A stretch of DNA of 64,000 bases from Athripsodes cinereus. Lineage: Eukaryota > Arthropoda > Insecta > Trichoptera > Leptoceridae. The stretch is taken from contig OX388306.1 of NCBI GenBank assembly GCA_947579605.1, positions 6,076,001 to 6,140,000 on the forward strand, in the 5' to 3' direction. Each line of letters begins with the position of its first letter. Position 1 is the stretch's first letter. The position numbers and the translations under genes were made by a program. Shown in pieces: positions 44,173-55,690 of this stretch. Below the pieces are notes generated by a model, which was not told the DNA's origin, made no database searches, and saw nothing but the letters and a program-made list of their open reading frames with translations.

Positions 44173-45590
44173 ATGACGAAAGAGTCATTACGAATGTTAA
44201 GAAAAAATAAATTAGCTACATATTATTCACATGATCAAAATGAGTGAGTATATTATAATGGTTGATTTATATTATATTGTTTTTGACATATTTTTTTTTG
44301 TAACGTAACCTTTCCTAAAGTAATTATTAAAAATAAAATATTTTAATACGCGTGAGTAAGCAAATAATGTTTCTGATAGAATAAATTAATAAATTCTTTA
44401 TGTTTTATACTTTCCAGATTATCAGATGATTAGATGATTAGTGACATTAAAACGGTGATGGAGAATTACTAAGACTTGAATTATCATTTGCAAATGTAAG
44501 TACATAGTTCTTAACTGATATCCTGATATTTAGGTATATAGTAAAATCAGCACGTATTATCTTATTTTCATGTTACTATTTCAAATAAGCTGATATATGA
44601 ATACACGCAACATGTTTGAATCTCGGATACATATGTATGTTTTAAAACAAGCTTTGGTACAATTATTATTATTTTATTTTATGTATTTATTCATGATGCT
44701 ATTCACTAGTTTGCGAATGATTTAAGTATTCCATAAATGTAATAAGTAATAATATAAAATTAGTTTGTGAATCAATAGTGAGAAAATGGTTTAATGTAAA
44801 AATATATCTCAGCATGCATTTGATTTTTAGATTATTATGAGTATTCGAAGTTTTCTAAATATGCATATTATATATTTACATATTTGCAGAAACCACTTTG
44901 CATGTATGGTTACTATGGAAACATATAATATTTATATTTTGACATTCCATTTCCACGTGAAATTTTAGCACAAAGACATTGTACTTTAATAAGACTGTGC
45001 ATTATTGGCCGGTTTCAATAATCTATCTATCCGCTCCTGTCGATTGAAATCTATTGTGTTCTATATTTTGAATCATACATTTCAATCGATAGTCACGGAT
45101 AGATAGGTTATTGAAACCGGCCATAAGACACGATTACACATTAAATCACTTTATTGCTATAATTTTGTTTTATTTCGATGATGAAAAAATACTCTGCAAA
45201 TATATGGACAGATTGTAAATTTATCCTTGGATTATGATGACTCAAATCTTTTTTTGTGATACTAAAGATGCATGAATCATTCTCTCCAAATCCCGGCCTT
45301 TTTGTTGTTTGCAATTTAATGGTGGAGTCAAAAATAATAAACAAGGGAAAAACATATTAAATATTCTTTTATACTTTTGCAGCACTGGTGCCACAGTCGC
45401 CGTTTCTTAAGGCAGCCATCATTGTCACTTAATTTGACGTCCCAGAAGAAAGAATAAATTATGGTCAACTCAATGCAGAATGGTGCAACAAATTATGGAT
45501 AAACTCAAATATACCTACTTTACGTGTACTTTTTAAGGTGTATAATATAAATTATATAATTGTTGCAGAATAAAACTGAGTATTATTAAA
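44173..45590 (+). CDS. Candidate three-exon small-ORF transcript
   Basis: An ATG at 44173 opens MTKESLRMLRKNKLATYYSH and reaches a consensus donor GA|GTGAGT after 44243. A pyrimidine-rich acceptor (TTTCCAG) at 44417 continues the frame for four residues (ELSDD with the junction codon) to a stop at 44433. This second exon ends at a good donor (AAAT|GTAAGT, 44495). A third, non-coding exon would begin at 45383 after TTTTGCAG and run to AATAAA at 45569-45574. The 28-residue product has a basic helix-like start. The splice signals are good but no homolog is recognised; it could be a lncRNA or one end of a larger gene. Confidence 0.35.
45007..45122. mobile_element. Short palindromic MITE
   Basis: GGCCGGTTTCAATAATCTAT at the left pairs with the right end (ATAGGTTATTGAAACCGGCC); the pairing continues to ~35 bp. 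116 bp in all, within the second intron of the candidate small-ORF transcript. Confidence 0.75.
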
Positions 45591-45714
45591 AAAAAATTAT
45601 TTGAGTACTTTATTGGAAATATACCCACTTATACGCCCACATATATGTACATACAACAAGGTAGACATGTAAAGCTAATAAGCTTTTTTATGACCAATGA
45701 TTTGATGAATCTAT

Positions 45715-45770
45715 CTATACCCTCACACCACATCCCATGTGGAGTAAGCAGAGAGAAGGGAACGCCAATT
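45715..45770 (+). repeat. Family D fragment
   Basis: ACCACATCCCATGTGGAGTA then GCAGAGAGAAGGGAACGCCA, the start of the family. A minus-orientation scrap of the same family lies at about 47330-47370. Confidence 0.55.
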
Positions 45771-46001
45771 AAGTAAACACCTACCACTATCCAGCAAAAA
45801 TAATAATAGTCTACCTACCTACGTGTTTGCTATATTCATGTATAGGTATATGTAGGCCTATTTATAACTCTTGGGGCATGAATGCTCTCTCGCAGGTGGG
45901 CCTTGTTGACCTCTGGTGCATCAATTGCATTATACATGCCGTTTTTTCAATGGAGTGCACAATCTTGTTAAAAATTATGTCTTTGTACGCAATGATTTTT
46001 G

Positions 46002-46265
46002 TGTCATTTGGTGTCATAGATAATGAGTGAAATATACATCACGTACGTCGCATTTTTTATCTCCTTTTTCACTTACCGCAAAAAGAGAGACAGTGATTTT
46101 TTAATGTTCGTAGTTTTTCGGACATAATATTAACTATATTTACGTGTGTTAGTGACCAAGTGGTGTATAGATAATGAGTGAAATATACTTCATTTCTTTA
46201 TCTCCCTTTTCACTTACCGCAAAAAGAGAGACAGTATTTTTTTAATGCTCCGTAGTTTATTGGTT
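46002..46265 (+). repeat. 151-bp direct duplication
   Basis: TAATGAGTGAAATATAC at 46021 recurs at 46172, and both are followed by CTTACCGCAAAAAGAGAGAC and a T-run. Confidence 0.75.
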
Positions 46266-46482
46266 CGTACGTAGTTTAAAAGTTAAAATTTGGAGTAAAC
46301 ACCTGTTTTTAGGCAATTTTTTGCATATAGTCGAACGATTTCAAATTAAATTCTGGCTGTGAAGTCCTGTTAACGCTTAAACAATGTTTAAACAGTATGA
46401 AATTCAGATAATGTCATTGCAATAATGTTTGCAATGCGATAACCTAATTGTTCGCTGAAAACCCCACTTGTGACCTAATGTG

Positions 46483-47009
46483 GTGTTCTCACTTTGGCGA
46501 ATATCGCCAGACACCAAAATATCGCCAGCCATTTGAACCGTGTGAACAAAATGACAGCTAGTGTGAAACGATAAAAACCAGTAGAAACGATATCGTCTCG
46601 AGTTGACCACCTTCCAACATTTTCGGCCGATTGAACGATTCGCGCAAGCGCAGATGTGCGCGGCTTTCGTATCTATGGTAAAAACTTTATAACCTATATA
46701 TTTTATAATGTTTCCCGCTTCGTGACAGCTGTTATCTTTGTTGTTGGTTTGTGGCGTTTGTTTCCTTAATTAAAAGTCGCCTTATAACCTCTCCTATAAC
46801 ATTTTCGACTAAAAATAAACACTTCGCGATCTCCATCTCGACGGCATTTTGAAAACAGTGTCAAAATCAAAGCGCATCTGACAGATCGTTTCTATATCGG
46901 TGGACTGTGTGAACAGGTGTAACGATCAATGGATGTCCGGCGAATTTTGTTTTTTCGCCTGGCGATATATTTTGAAATTCGCCTGGCGATATTCGCCAAA
47001 TGTGAACAC
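46483..47009. mobile_element. MITE with GTGTTC..TTTGGCGAATATCGCCAG ends
   Basis: The left end (GTGTTCTCAC then TTTGGCGAATATCGCCAG) and right end are inverted repeats with one indel. 527 bp; a second internal pair (CTGGCGATAT and related words) lies close to each end. No transposase seen. Confidence 0.7.
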
Positions 47010-47015
47010 CCCATA

Positions 47016-48230
47016 AGACAGATGCCAGAGAATATAACTATGATCAACTTTGTACACGTGTGCATTCTATTTTATATATATCCAGAAGTCGCAATAAAGC
47101 ATTAAATATTTCAATTTGATTCATATAGAATTAGCTAATATTTACTTATTCTGAGGAAAAAGCAAAGGGAATATTTTCAATCTAACTATACCATCTCTCA
47201 CAATAAACATAGACTAAGCTGATAATTACCATTTCTAAAATGAAGTTTTATTATTGAGATAATAAAGCATTTTTGAAATAGAAGATATTTAATACATTTT
47301 TAGTATGTACTCGTAAATGCAGATCAATATAGCGTTCCGTTCTCTCTGCCTTCCCCTGCTTGAGATACGGCGTAATTGCATAATCAGTTTTTTTTTATAC
47401 AAAAAAGATTAATCTGGCTTTTATACACTTTTACTATTACACGTTTTCTTCTTTCGGCTAAATGGATACAGTAGGAGTGTGTAGTTAAGAAATTCCTTGC
47501 GTTGGTATTTTGACTGGCCAGTCCTTCAGGCTGCCCACCATGATATCTCTCGTGCGGACAATTTGTTAGAATAGAAATTGAGTAGAAAAAATCTAATAAA
47601 AGTAGTAGATTGGTCTCCTTCAAATCTCTTGGCGATCATTGGTGGGCTTAAGAAAAAGACGATGAATAATTATTTGTTATTAAGAAGTTCAACCATGATT
47701 GTTTTTTATGTTACCTGCCCCTCCTTAATTAATCCTGGCTAAGTCCTTGCTATCGTTATTACACAACTCAAGTGTATGACCTAACAATGAACAAAATTAT
47801 TGTAACAGGTCCCTATAATTATAGAGAAAAATATTTACTCTGAAGATACTTTGCTTACAATAATGTATCAATTATTTGTTATACTTTTACTTATTTGATT
47901 GCCAGCTGCTGTATTTGAAAGCCTCTTATTAATAACAATAATCAAACAAACAAACAAATAAAAAACATTGTAATAATATAATCATCATTGTCAATAGTAA
48001 TATTGTACAATAAACAAGAGGTATTTATAAAAATGTTAAAATTGAAACGTATAAAATGATTTCATATGTTTGATAACGAAAAGATCTTTGTATAAATTTG
48101 ATCGTTTTGCCATCTCGTCTGTGTATTCATTGTACTGAGAGCAAATCTGGAAAATCTACCTTAGCATAATATACAATAATATTTTCTATACATTGTTCAG
48201 ATCTGCTGCCGAGTACCTACCGACTGGGTG
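47016..48230. other. No gene seen
   Basis: AT-rich. 47460-47560 has a GC-richer patch ending TGACTGGCCAGTCCTTCAGG within a minus-strand 79-codon frame; no domain or splice support. Confidence 0.4.
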
Positions 48231-48234
48231 TAGT

Positions 48235-48889
48235 TTTTCTTCTTCAGCACTCAGCAGTCTCTCGTCTGACGCGAAAACGAACGGGGCGCTCTGTCGCTTG
48301 TCCGTGAAACTAAAAGTTATACTATGTAAATTTGTCGAATGTTACAGCCGCACGCGTTCGACTCGCCGGTAACAGCTGTTTGTTTGGTGTCATAATTGTC
48401 GTTGGAATAAAAAAAAACAAATTTTGTTTATTTTCCATGTAACACGAGTTTTCGAAAATGTGTTCGAATTCATAAAAATATTTTCATTAACATTAGTGAC
48501 GAAAATAAAATTTAATATTTTATAAACATAAATAAAATAGGTATCAAAGTGTTTATTATTTTTAATATTTTCTAAAATAAATCAGTTGTTGATTTTTGTA
48601 ATTTAGACATGAAATAAATAAAAGAACGAAATTTGACGATGTTTTTGTGTTTTTGTAATTATTTTGTTCAATTGTTGTGAAGTGAACAGTTTCTGAAGTA
48701 CGTTTTTGAACATTTGTTTTTATATTGTTGTATACTTCGTTATTTTAAAAATAGTAAAGCAAGAATTATAAAACATAATTCATAATTAATTGTTGTTTAA
48801 ATAAAGTGTAAAAGTTTTTATTGTTACGAATACAAAACAAGGCAACGCAACACTAAAGTCGAAAGTTATAGTTGTTTTGTTTTATGAAG
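48235..48889 (+). promoter_or_regulatory. Candidate promoter and non-coding first exon
   Basis: 48240-48380 is locally GC- and CpG-richer (TCTGACGCGAAAACGAACGG, GGGGCGCTCTGTCGCTTGTC, CCGCACGCGTTCGACTCGCC) and free of the repeat families. The following AT-rich sequence ends in GTTTTATGAAG|GTATGT, a consensus donor at 48889. This is typical of a long 5'UTR exon whose coding part lies far downstream, possibly beyond the window. No ATG-initiated coding exon is attached within view. Confidence 0.4.
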
Positions 48890-50188
48890 GTATGTATATA
48901 AATAAATAAACAAAAAAAAATTGTAAAAATAATCTAAATTTAATACTTTAAATGTAATTATTTTTACAAAAAAAAAACATGTTATGTAGGTATATTATCA
49001 GCTCTTTTGCGTCCATTGGTGTACATAGGCCTGACCTTTTTATTACACATCTTTCTGTCTACAAATATATAGGTAATCACAATTTGTCAATTCTTATCCA
49101 GATGTAGCCTAAAAGATTCTAGCTGTACGGTTTTGGCCGGCCAATCCACCAGGCGGCCCATTGGGGTCCGTCCACGTGGACAAAGTTTTTTGCTTAAATA
49201 AAGCAGATACATAATAAATTAGTCCCTTGACTTCTGAATTATCTGATTGTGAGATGGAAGTCTTCAATGTAATTAGTATTTAATTAATATTTACAAAGAA
49301 TGATAATTTGTACAGAGGGTATAGTTTTCATCATTAAGGGTATAAATTAATTTAGTATTATAGGAGCCATTGCTATTTTTAGTTTTCTTGTAAACATAGC
49401 ATTTGTAATGAAAATATTTGTATATACGAGTACCTACATATTTTGTCAAATTAATTTGATAGTAAAAATACACATTAAAATCATGGACATACTAGACTTG
49501 CAGCGTGGTACATTTTTTTGGATTTTTTGTGTTCCAACATCGATGTCCTTCAAGCATTAGCAATAATATTGTCTTACAACCAACGTCAGTTTAAAACTGG
49601 ATGCAAAATTTGATCGGCTGCATGACCGATTTTTTCTTTGAATTACCGATCTAGTATATCTTTGATTAAAATATTCACAGAGTTACTAATTTGCTTGTAT
49701 TGTAAGGCAGAATAAGTTATCAATGGGATTTGGGCACAAGATCTTCCTATTGAAAAATCATTTGAATTTGGAATTTCATGATAGATGATATCGCAATTTA
49801 ACGATAAACTCTGCCCTCTGTGCATTGAGTCATTGAGTTGTATAATTAATAATTTTGTGATACTCTGTAACGATTAGTTTAAATAGAAATAACCAATGTA
49901 TGTATAGCAAGGCATAAAATAAATTAATAAAACGCTCACCAATAGCTAACTAGCTTTAAAATACATCAAGATCTGTTTATTTATTCTACACGTGGATGTC
50001 GGGTGGGTAGCCAGCGAATTTGACACATGACTGTACAATTGTACATATTTACATAAATTATAATATTTTAATCATAATATGCAAATTCACCGTCATAATA
50101 TTCATCCCATAAACGTGATGGAATGTCAGTGAGGTGGTTCGATTCCACGAATCACACGTGATACAACGTCTTCTCATCAATCTACATA
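48890..50188. other. No gene seen
   Basis: AT-rich. A family E scrap (AACGATAAACTCTGCCCTCT) is at 49799-49818. 49130-49190 has an isolated GGCCGGCCAATCCACCAGGC patch. Confidence 0.4.
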
Positions 50189-51009
50189 CAGTGGAACCTC
50201 TCATAACGAGTTTAATTCGTTCCAGACTCTTACTCGTTATGCGAAACATTTTTTTCTATAGAAATCAATGAAAAATACAATAATGCGTTCCATGCCGAAA
50301 GAATTAGTATTCTTGGAGAACTTAATGATTTTTTTTTATTTAAATTTATTCAAATAAAATTATTTATAAAAGAGTGTTACAACTTGAAATACAATTTAGA
50401 TTAGGAAAAAAAACGTACCTACCTAAATAAAAATATGAATTTATGAAAATAATTAACCATTTTTAACTAGAAAACTAACCGTGGACGTAACCGTTTCCTA
50501 GACACTCTTGACACTCCCTTCGAAGCATCCATCTTCTTAATTTTATCTTTGTTCTTGAGAATAGTGCAGATCGTATATGTTGACCGATAGTATGTGTGCG
50601 CTAGATATGCCACGCTCACACCTTGTTCTCGCTTTTCAATGATTTTACGTTTCATTTCAACAGTTATTTTTACTCCCTTCTGGCTGTCTTCTTGTGTTTT
50701 TTTTCTTCGGGGACAATTTTGAACGGATTATAATACTTTGCACATAAAAAAAAATTACTAATAATATCAATACAAATTTTGGAAGAATGTGTGATCACAT
50801 GCGAAACCATGGCGCTAGCGGCGCTAACACAGACTGATGTACTCGGGCGGAAGTCCCGGCTCACAAGGTCACAAGTGAATATTGTGAAGAAGGGACTTAC
50901 CTACCCTTTATGTAGCTCGTTATGCGAAATATCGCTCGTTATGGGAGCAACTTTTTCACATTTTTTTTTTGCTCGTTATGCGAATTACTCGTTATGTGAG
51001 GTTCCACTG
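50189..51009 (-). mobile_element. Internally deleted Tigger/pogo-type (Tc1-mariner superfamily) transposon
   Basis: Ends CAGTGGAACCTCTCATAACG and the complement TATGTGAGGTTCCACTG, with TA duplicated on each side (50187-50188, 51010-51011). ACTCGTTATGCGAA words are repeated just inside both ends. 821 bp, too short for a full ~2-2.5 kb element; it keeps the transposase N-terminus at 50467-50700. Confidence 0.85.
50467..50655 (-). pseudogene. Tigger/pogo transposase N-terminal fragment (CENP-B-type HTH)
   Basis: Minus-strand MKRKIIEKREQGVSVAYLAH followed by STYTICTILKNKDKIKK. From family knowledge, EMK..II.....G.....A......S.ST(I/V).TILKNK.KI is the N-terminal helix-turn-helix of Tigger/jerky transposases. 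The frame remains open upstream (KGVKITVEMK). It ends after about 60 residues, so the DDE domain is gone. Confidence 0.8.
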
Positions 51010-51184
51010 TATTATCACAACGACATCTCTCACAAATGAGATTTACCAGTGGGCTAACGATGCATGTGATGAACACACAGTTTTTCCTTTCATTTTCCAT
51101 GGTTTCATTCTTCATATATAATTTTATTTACATGAATATAACTCTCTATAATTGGGATTTCTCGTAGTGCAAGAGATTAACAGC

Positions 51185-51530
51185 ATACTTACTACATTTA
51201 ATAAACATGCAAACTGTCCTCCACCTACCAAAAAAGGATGAATGAACTGATGATGTAAAATTACTAAAACCCTATTGTTCAGGAGGTGTTATGATTCTTG
51301 AATGAGTCCTTGCGGTGGTTTTTCCACAAAACGGCGCATCATAAATAAGTTGTCTAGTTATTATTATTACTCATTCGTGCATTATTTTGCTATTATACTA
51401 TTTACTCTTATTATTATTAATGGGGTAGCTTGCAGACCAGTTAATGCAATAAACATACAAACTGTCCTCTCCGTGTCAATACAAAATTAAGACGTTTAGG
51501 ATAAGTGCCAAACTTCATCGATGAATACTA
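51185..51530 (+). repeat. Two partial family C copies
   Basis: AATAAACATGCAAACTGTCC appears at about 51200 and a near copy, AATAAACATACAAACTGTCC, at about 51450; each is followed by part of the CTCTCCGTG..CAATA segment and then truncated. Confidence 0.6.
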
Positions 51531-51774
51531 CTATTATTAAAATTATAAAATAAAATATTACAGAACACTGTTTTACTTCCACTTTACTACATTCAAATGT
51601 CAGAACGTTTTCGAACACTACCTGTTCATCATTATCAATAACAATGCAATACTGAATTTCTGATATTTGAATGAAGTAAAGTGGTAGTATAACAGTGTTT
51701 TGTAATATTTTATTATTTTATAAAATGTCGTTCCATAAGGTTTCTCTTGATAATTTCGGAAATTTATAATTATT

Positions 51775-51935
51775 ATCCTAATAATGTCACCCTTCACTGA
51801 GACCATAACAGCTTTGGCCAAGGCGATCTTAGCAGGAAAAAAAACACAAGACAATGAGAAGAGAAAGAAACCAGAAAAGAGACACCGTTTAAAAGAAATA
51901 ACAGAATTAAAGGAGAGTCTCTCTCCTGTTAAGAT
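51775..51935 (+). repeat. Repeat family I
   Basis: AATGTCACCCTTCACTGAGA, CCATAACAGCTTTGGCCAAG and GGCGATCTTAGCAGGAAAAA align with 38545-38700, including the final AGTCTCTCTCCTG. Confidence 0.6.
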
Positions 51936-51944
51936 ATAAAATTT

Positions 51945-52035
51945 CTATTGGAACACGTCCTGCCTTTTATAGAACAATCGAAAACTTATGGAAAAGAATT
52001 AGAGACCAACTCGTTACCTGGTGCTCCACGGCACA
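51945..52035 (+). repeat. Family C fragment
   Basis: CCTGCCTTTTATAGAACAAT, CGAAAACTTATGGAAAAGAA and CCTGGTGCTCCACGGCA. Confidence 0.6.
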
Positions 52036-52482
52036 AAAAAATATGGCGAAATATATAGATTAAGTTTATAAAATTGGTGACAATATTACGGAAATTATTT
52101 AAAAAAAATAAGCTATAAAATATACGTTATAAAATGACCCGGTCTTCGACCGGTATTTCAAACTTGTTTTTTTACGTGTCTTGTTATGTAAAGCAGTGAA
52201 TTTATAAGTTATATGTACGCAAAAAACAGGTTTTGAAGGTCGTATTATTGAATAATTTAATATAATTAGCAATTATCTAATTATCATAAGTAGAATAAGT
52301 GTCTGGACATTTATCATAACGCGTTCATATATCCGCTTAAATTAACGAGGAAAATTTGTATTTCTTAATTTTATAAAATTGTATGAACCTAAAAGTCTAT
52401 TCTTCTCTTCTTCTCGTGGGAATATTAATATTCGTATCTCAAGGCCCCGCAGCTATAATATTAAGTCGTTTGTTTCCATAGC

Positions 52483-52860
52483 ATGGAAAGAAGCTAAGAT
52501 CACAGCCATCCTTAAACCAAACAAAACCTTAAATGATCCAAAAAGCTAGTAACCCATTTCAATTCTCAGTACGACATACAAGCTGCTTGAGCGAGTACTT
52601 CTAAGCAGAATATCAGCTATTGTAGATTCCAAACTACCAAAAGAACAAGCAGGATTTACCAAGACCTGGATGTAGCTGTAGTGACCTAGTATTAGCCTTT
52701 ACAACAAACATTGAAAGAGGCTTCTAGAAAGGAAAAATACAATAATGATGCTTTTACATACATAGATCTATCAGCTTCATATTATGATACTGTATAACAA
52801 AAAAGACTTATTAATAAGCTTCACAACCTCTACCAATATCCATTCACTACAAAAAAATGA
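52483..52860 (+). pseudogene. Decayed LINE reverse transcriptase (jockey/CR1-like)
   Basis: Plus-strand translation shows AWKEAKITAILKPNK, PISILSTTYKLLERVLLSRI, LPKEQAGF, then after a frameshift PGCSCSD and AFTYIDLSASYYDTV. These are RT blocks 1-4, including the QAGF and (Y)IDLS(A)AYDTV motifs of the palm. Two adjacent stops (TAGTAA at about 52546) and frameshifts show it is dead. Confidence 0.8.
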
Positions 52861-53471
52861 CATTGAAGGTAAATGTGAACTTATGATTAATTTACACTAC
52901 CGCCTTAAAGCTTTATCGCGCAACAAAAATTGTTTTAATTACTAGCTATTTATTTTATTTATAATATTATTTTTACAATGTTCACAGAATCAAACAGTCA
53001 ATTATAGAACATGACAACAAAGTATAAATTAAATAAGTGGACCAGCAAAGATTCTTAATTTACCAGAGAAGTCTTCAAAAAAAACGATCAAAGTTAAATG
53101 AATCAATATCAAACAACACATAATTCAGTACCGAATGACTCACAATTATCTTAATTAATTAGCTAAAAGATCAATTTAAAGTAATAAATCATGATTAAAA
53201 TGTATTTAGAACTAATATGATAATATAAATAGATTCAAACGAATGAATAAAATAGAATACACGAATGAATTATATTTGTAATGTGCATAACGTTTGTAAC
53301 GTTATGTATGTAATGATTTAAAAATATTATAACTTATTATTTTTCGTCAATCTTTTCGCCATTTTAGAAGAATTTTGTTCATAATGTTTATCTTTTCAAT
53401 TTGATTGTTATTGACGGTGCAAAACGGAGTTTGATGAAACATTTAGTTATAAATTAGGTGTAATATTTTCA
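52861..53471. other. No gene seen
   Basis: AT-rich with no family landmarks or supported frames. Confidence 0.4.
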
Positions 53472-53680
53472 TTAAAATGATTTTAAAACACTGTATAATT
53501 TCCAAATTAAATTTATTCACCTCAAACGTTTTCGCCAAGGCTTCTACTTGGCATCATCAGGAGGACTAATTAGACTAATTAGTTGAGGTGAATAAATTTA
53601 ATTTGGAAATTATACAGTGTTTTAAAATCATTTTAATTATAATGAATTTCCAAAGTGTTAACACAAAAACATTTGATTTA
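53472..53680. repeat. Hairpin repeat family F, copy 1
   Basis: ~55-bp arms (53472-53526 and 53583-53637), including CTGTATAATTTCCAAATTAA, surround a 56-bp loop with TTTTCGCCAAGGCTTCTACT. A 45-bp trailer (AATGAATTTCCAAAGTGTTA, ACACAAAAACAT) follows, as in copy 2. Confidence 0.8.
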
Positions 53681-53694
53681 TTGTAATATTTTCA

Positions 53695-53815
53695 TTAGTA
53701 TCATACCATCACGGTATTTCAACAAATGTGAGTTTTACAAACGTTTATCTTTTACAGGACACTTGAAAATTTACAGAAAATAGTGGGATGCCTATTCTAT
53801 ATAGGAGACTCTACG
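53695..53815 (+). repeat. Family C fragment
   Basis: TATCATACCATCACGGTATT, then the TTTACAGGACACTTGAAAAT segment and AGACTCTACGGAC, with the middle of the family missing. Confidence 0.6.
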
Positions 53816-54027
53816 GACATAATAATTATTATTCTCAATATCTTTTTAATTTTAATTTTATATCCTGTGCGAAACTGGGTTGAATAAAATACAACTAACA
53901 AATATTATTATATGCTATACATATTAAGTTAATAGTAATTATATGCTATACATATTAAGTTAATAGTAATTGCTCATACATGCATATGTCATTGTCAATA
54001 AATATCACATTGAAATGACAGCTGGAT

Positions 54028-54180
54028 CAGTTGGAAGAATTCAAAGAATTGTAATTAACTCGCCCACGTTTCATTGAACTTGTCCATTTTGCATAGAGGT
54101 TATTATTTTTATAAACCTTATAATATTTCTTTAGATTCAACGCTGTATTATTGTATTTGTGTTATGTGTTTGAATAATCA
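54028..54180 (+). repeat. SINE-like family E, diverged
   Basis: GGATCAGTTGGAAGAATTCA and TTAACTCGCCCACGTTTCAT at the expected spacing. Confidence 0.5.
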
Positions 54181-54786
54181 ATTAATTTCCTATTAAATAT
54201 AACCTTCGATCTATTGAGAATTGAAAAATAAGTTCATACGATAGTGTCCACTATGAATTTGCATTTTTATATTCCGACATTTTTGTAGAAGGGGCTAGAA
54301 TTTATAATAACACATCTGGAAACCTTGGTGGGGAAAGGGGGGGGGGTAAAGTTCGATTTATGTCTTATTTAGTATCGATCTTATCCTCAATATTTTAATG
54401 CGCCCTTAGGTTGACATTTATCGTAGCTAGCCCTTATGTAATTTGGTTCAATTTGCTTTTACATCCAATGAACTTCAATATTCAACTATTATTTTACACC
54501 AAATTATAAGGGACAGATTATGTGATGCTTAGTCACATGTCTAAGCATTTATGGCTAGGTACCTATTTTAATTTTTTTTTATCAATATTAGATTCATCAC
54601 TTTAACATTCATACCTAGATTTAAGGGCCGAGAGGTATCACTGAGAGTCATTCTATTGTCCGCTACATTCAAGTGAAAAATAGCAGGCTGTAATATATTG
54701 AAGTTTAACCTAATGAAGTGATAGCTGAGAATGCGCGTTGCCCTAAGCGTGCATTGAAATATTTGGCTTTTTCAAAAGTTATATTT
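54181..54786. other. No gene seen
   Basis: AT-rich with a G-run (54337-54347); no identifiable feature. Confidence 0.4.
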
Positions 54787-54937
54787 GGGATTTTTTATAA
54801 ACCCAAATACAACCTTACACATTATCACGGTAAGCTAAAAGCTTGTATCATGAAAGAGGAGTTTGCCGGCACCTGGGAACGAACCGCGCACCTCTTGTGC
54901 ATGAGGCTGAAACCTTACCTCCAGGATACCGACTAAC
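54787..54937 (-). repeat. tRNA-derived SINE family A, minus orientation
   Basis: TATAAACCCAAATACAACCT, GTAAGCTAAAAGCTTGTATC, GTTTGCCGGCACCTGGGAAC and CCTTACCTCCAGGATACCGA. Confidence 0.75.
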
Positions 54938-55474
54938 AATTTTTTTTTCGAACGAACTCTAATTTCGAAACGTCTAATTCATACTTATTTTTGAAAATAA
55001 TCTACAGTCTACATTTAGTTGTCATTTTTTCTTATGGGGTTATATCCTTCCCACCGGATAAAGCCCCCTTCTTCATCTCCCAGGTCGTGCTCCTGACTTG
55101 CGGCTTACCACAGCATTGCATTCAGTCTATATTATGCTTCAGCATTTCTTTCTCTCTCCTTTTCTTATTATTTGTCCTGTTCTCTACGAATAAGTAACAA
55201 ATGTCAGAATCATAAACAATACAAACTCCATGTTGTGTGCTTACGAGAATTTTATTACAATATTTTCATTTTTAATAACTATTATTTTTCAACATAGTTT
55301 AATTATTATTATTATTATTATTAGAAAACAACACCATACTCTACTGGGACCATTACAGCCTTCGGCCAATGCGATCCCAGAGAAAACAAAAATTTACAAA
55401 ATAGTTTCCACTTTTACTACAAATTCTCCGTATGTTACATGGAATATGTCCACATATTATTTAATATTTTTATA
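54938..55474. other. No gene supported; short family I piece
   Basis: 55336-55385 carries the GGGACCATTACAGCCTTCGG core of family I. Frames here are Ile/Phe-rich and unsupported. Confidence 0.4.
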
Positions 55475-55690
55475 CACTGTATAATTTCCAAATTAAATTT
55501 ATTTACCTCAAAAGTTTTCGCCAAGGCTTCTACTGATGCCTGATGGAGTCCTCGTGATGATGCCAAGCAGAAGCCTTGGCGAAAACGTTTGTGGTAAATA
55601 AATTTAATTTGGAAATTATGCAGTGTATATTTTTTTTTAATTATATGTTAATAATGAATTTCCAAAGTGTTGACACAAAAACATTGGATT
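55475..55690. repeat. Hairpin repeat family F, copy 2
   Basis: ~59-bp arms (55475-55533 and 55568-55627) pair from CACTGTATAATTTCC through TTTTCGCCAAGGCTTCTAC, leaving a ~34-bp loop. The trailer AATGAATTTCCAAAGTGTTG repeats that of copy 1, 2 kb away. Confidence 0.8.
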
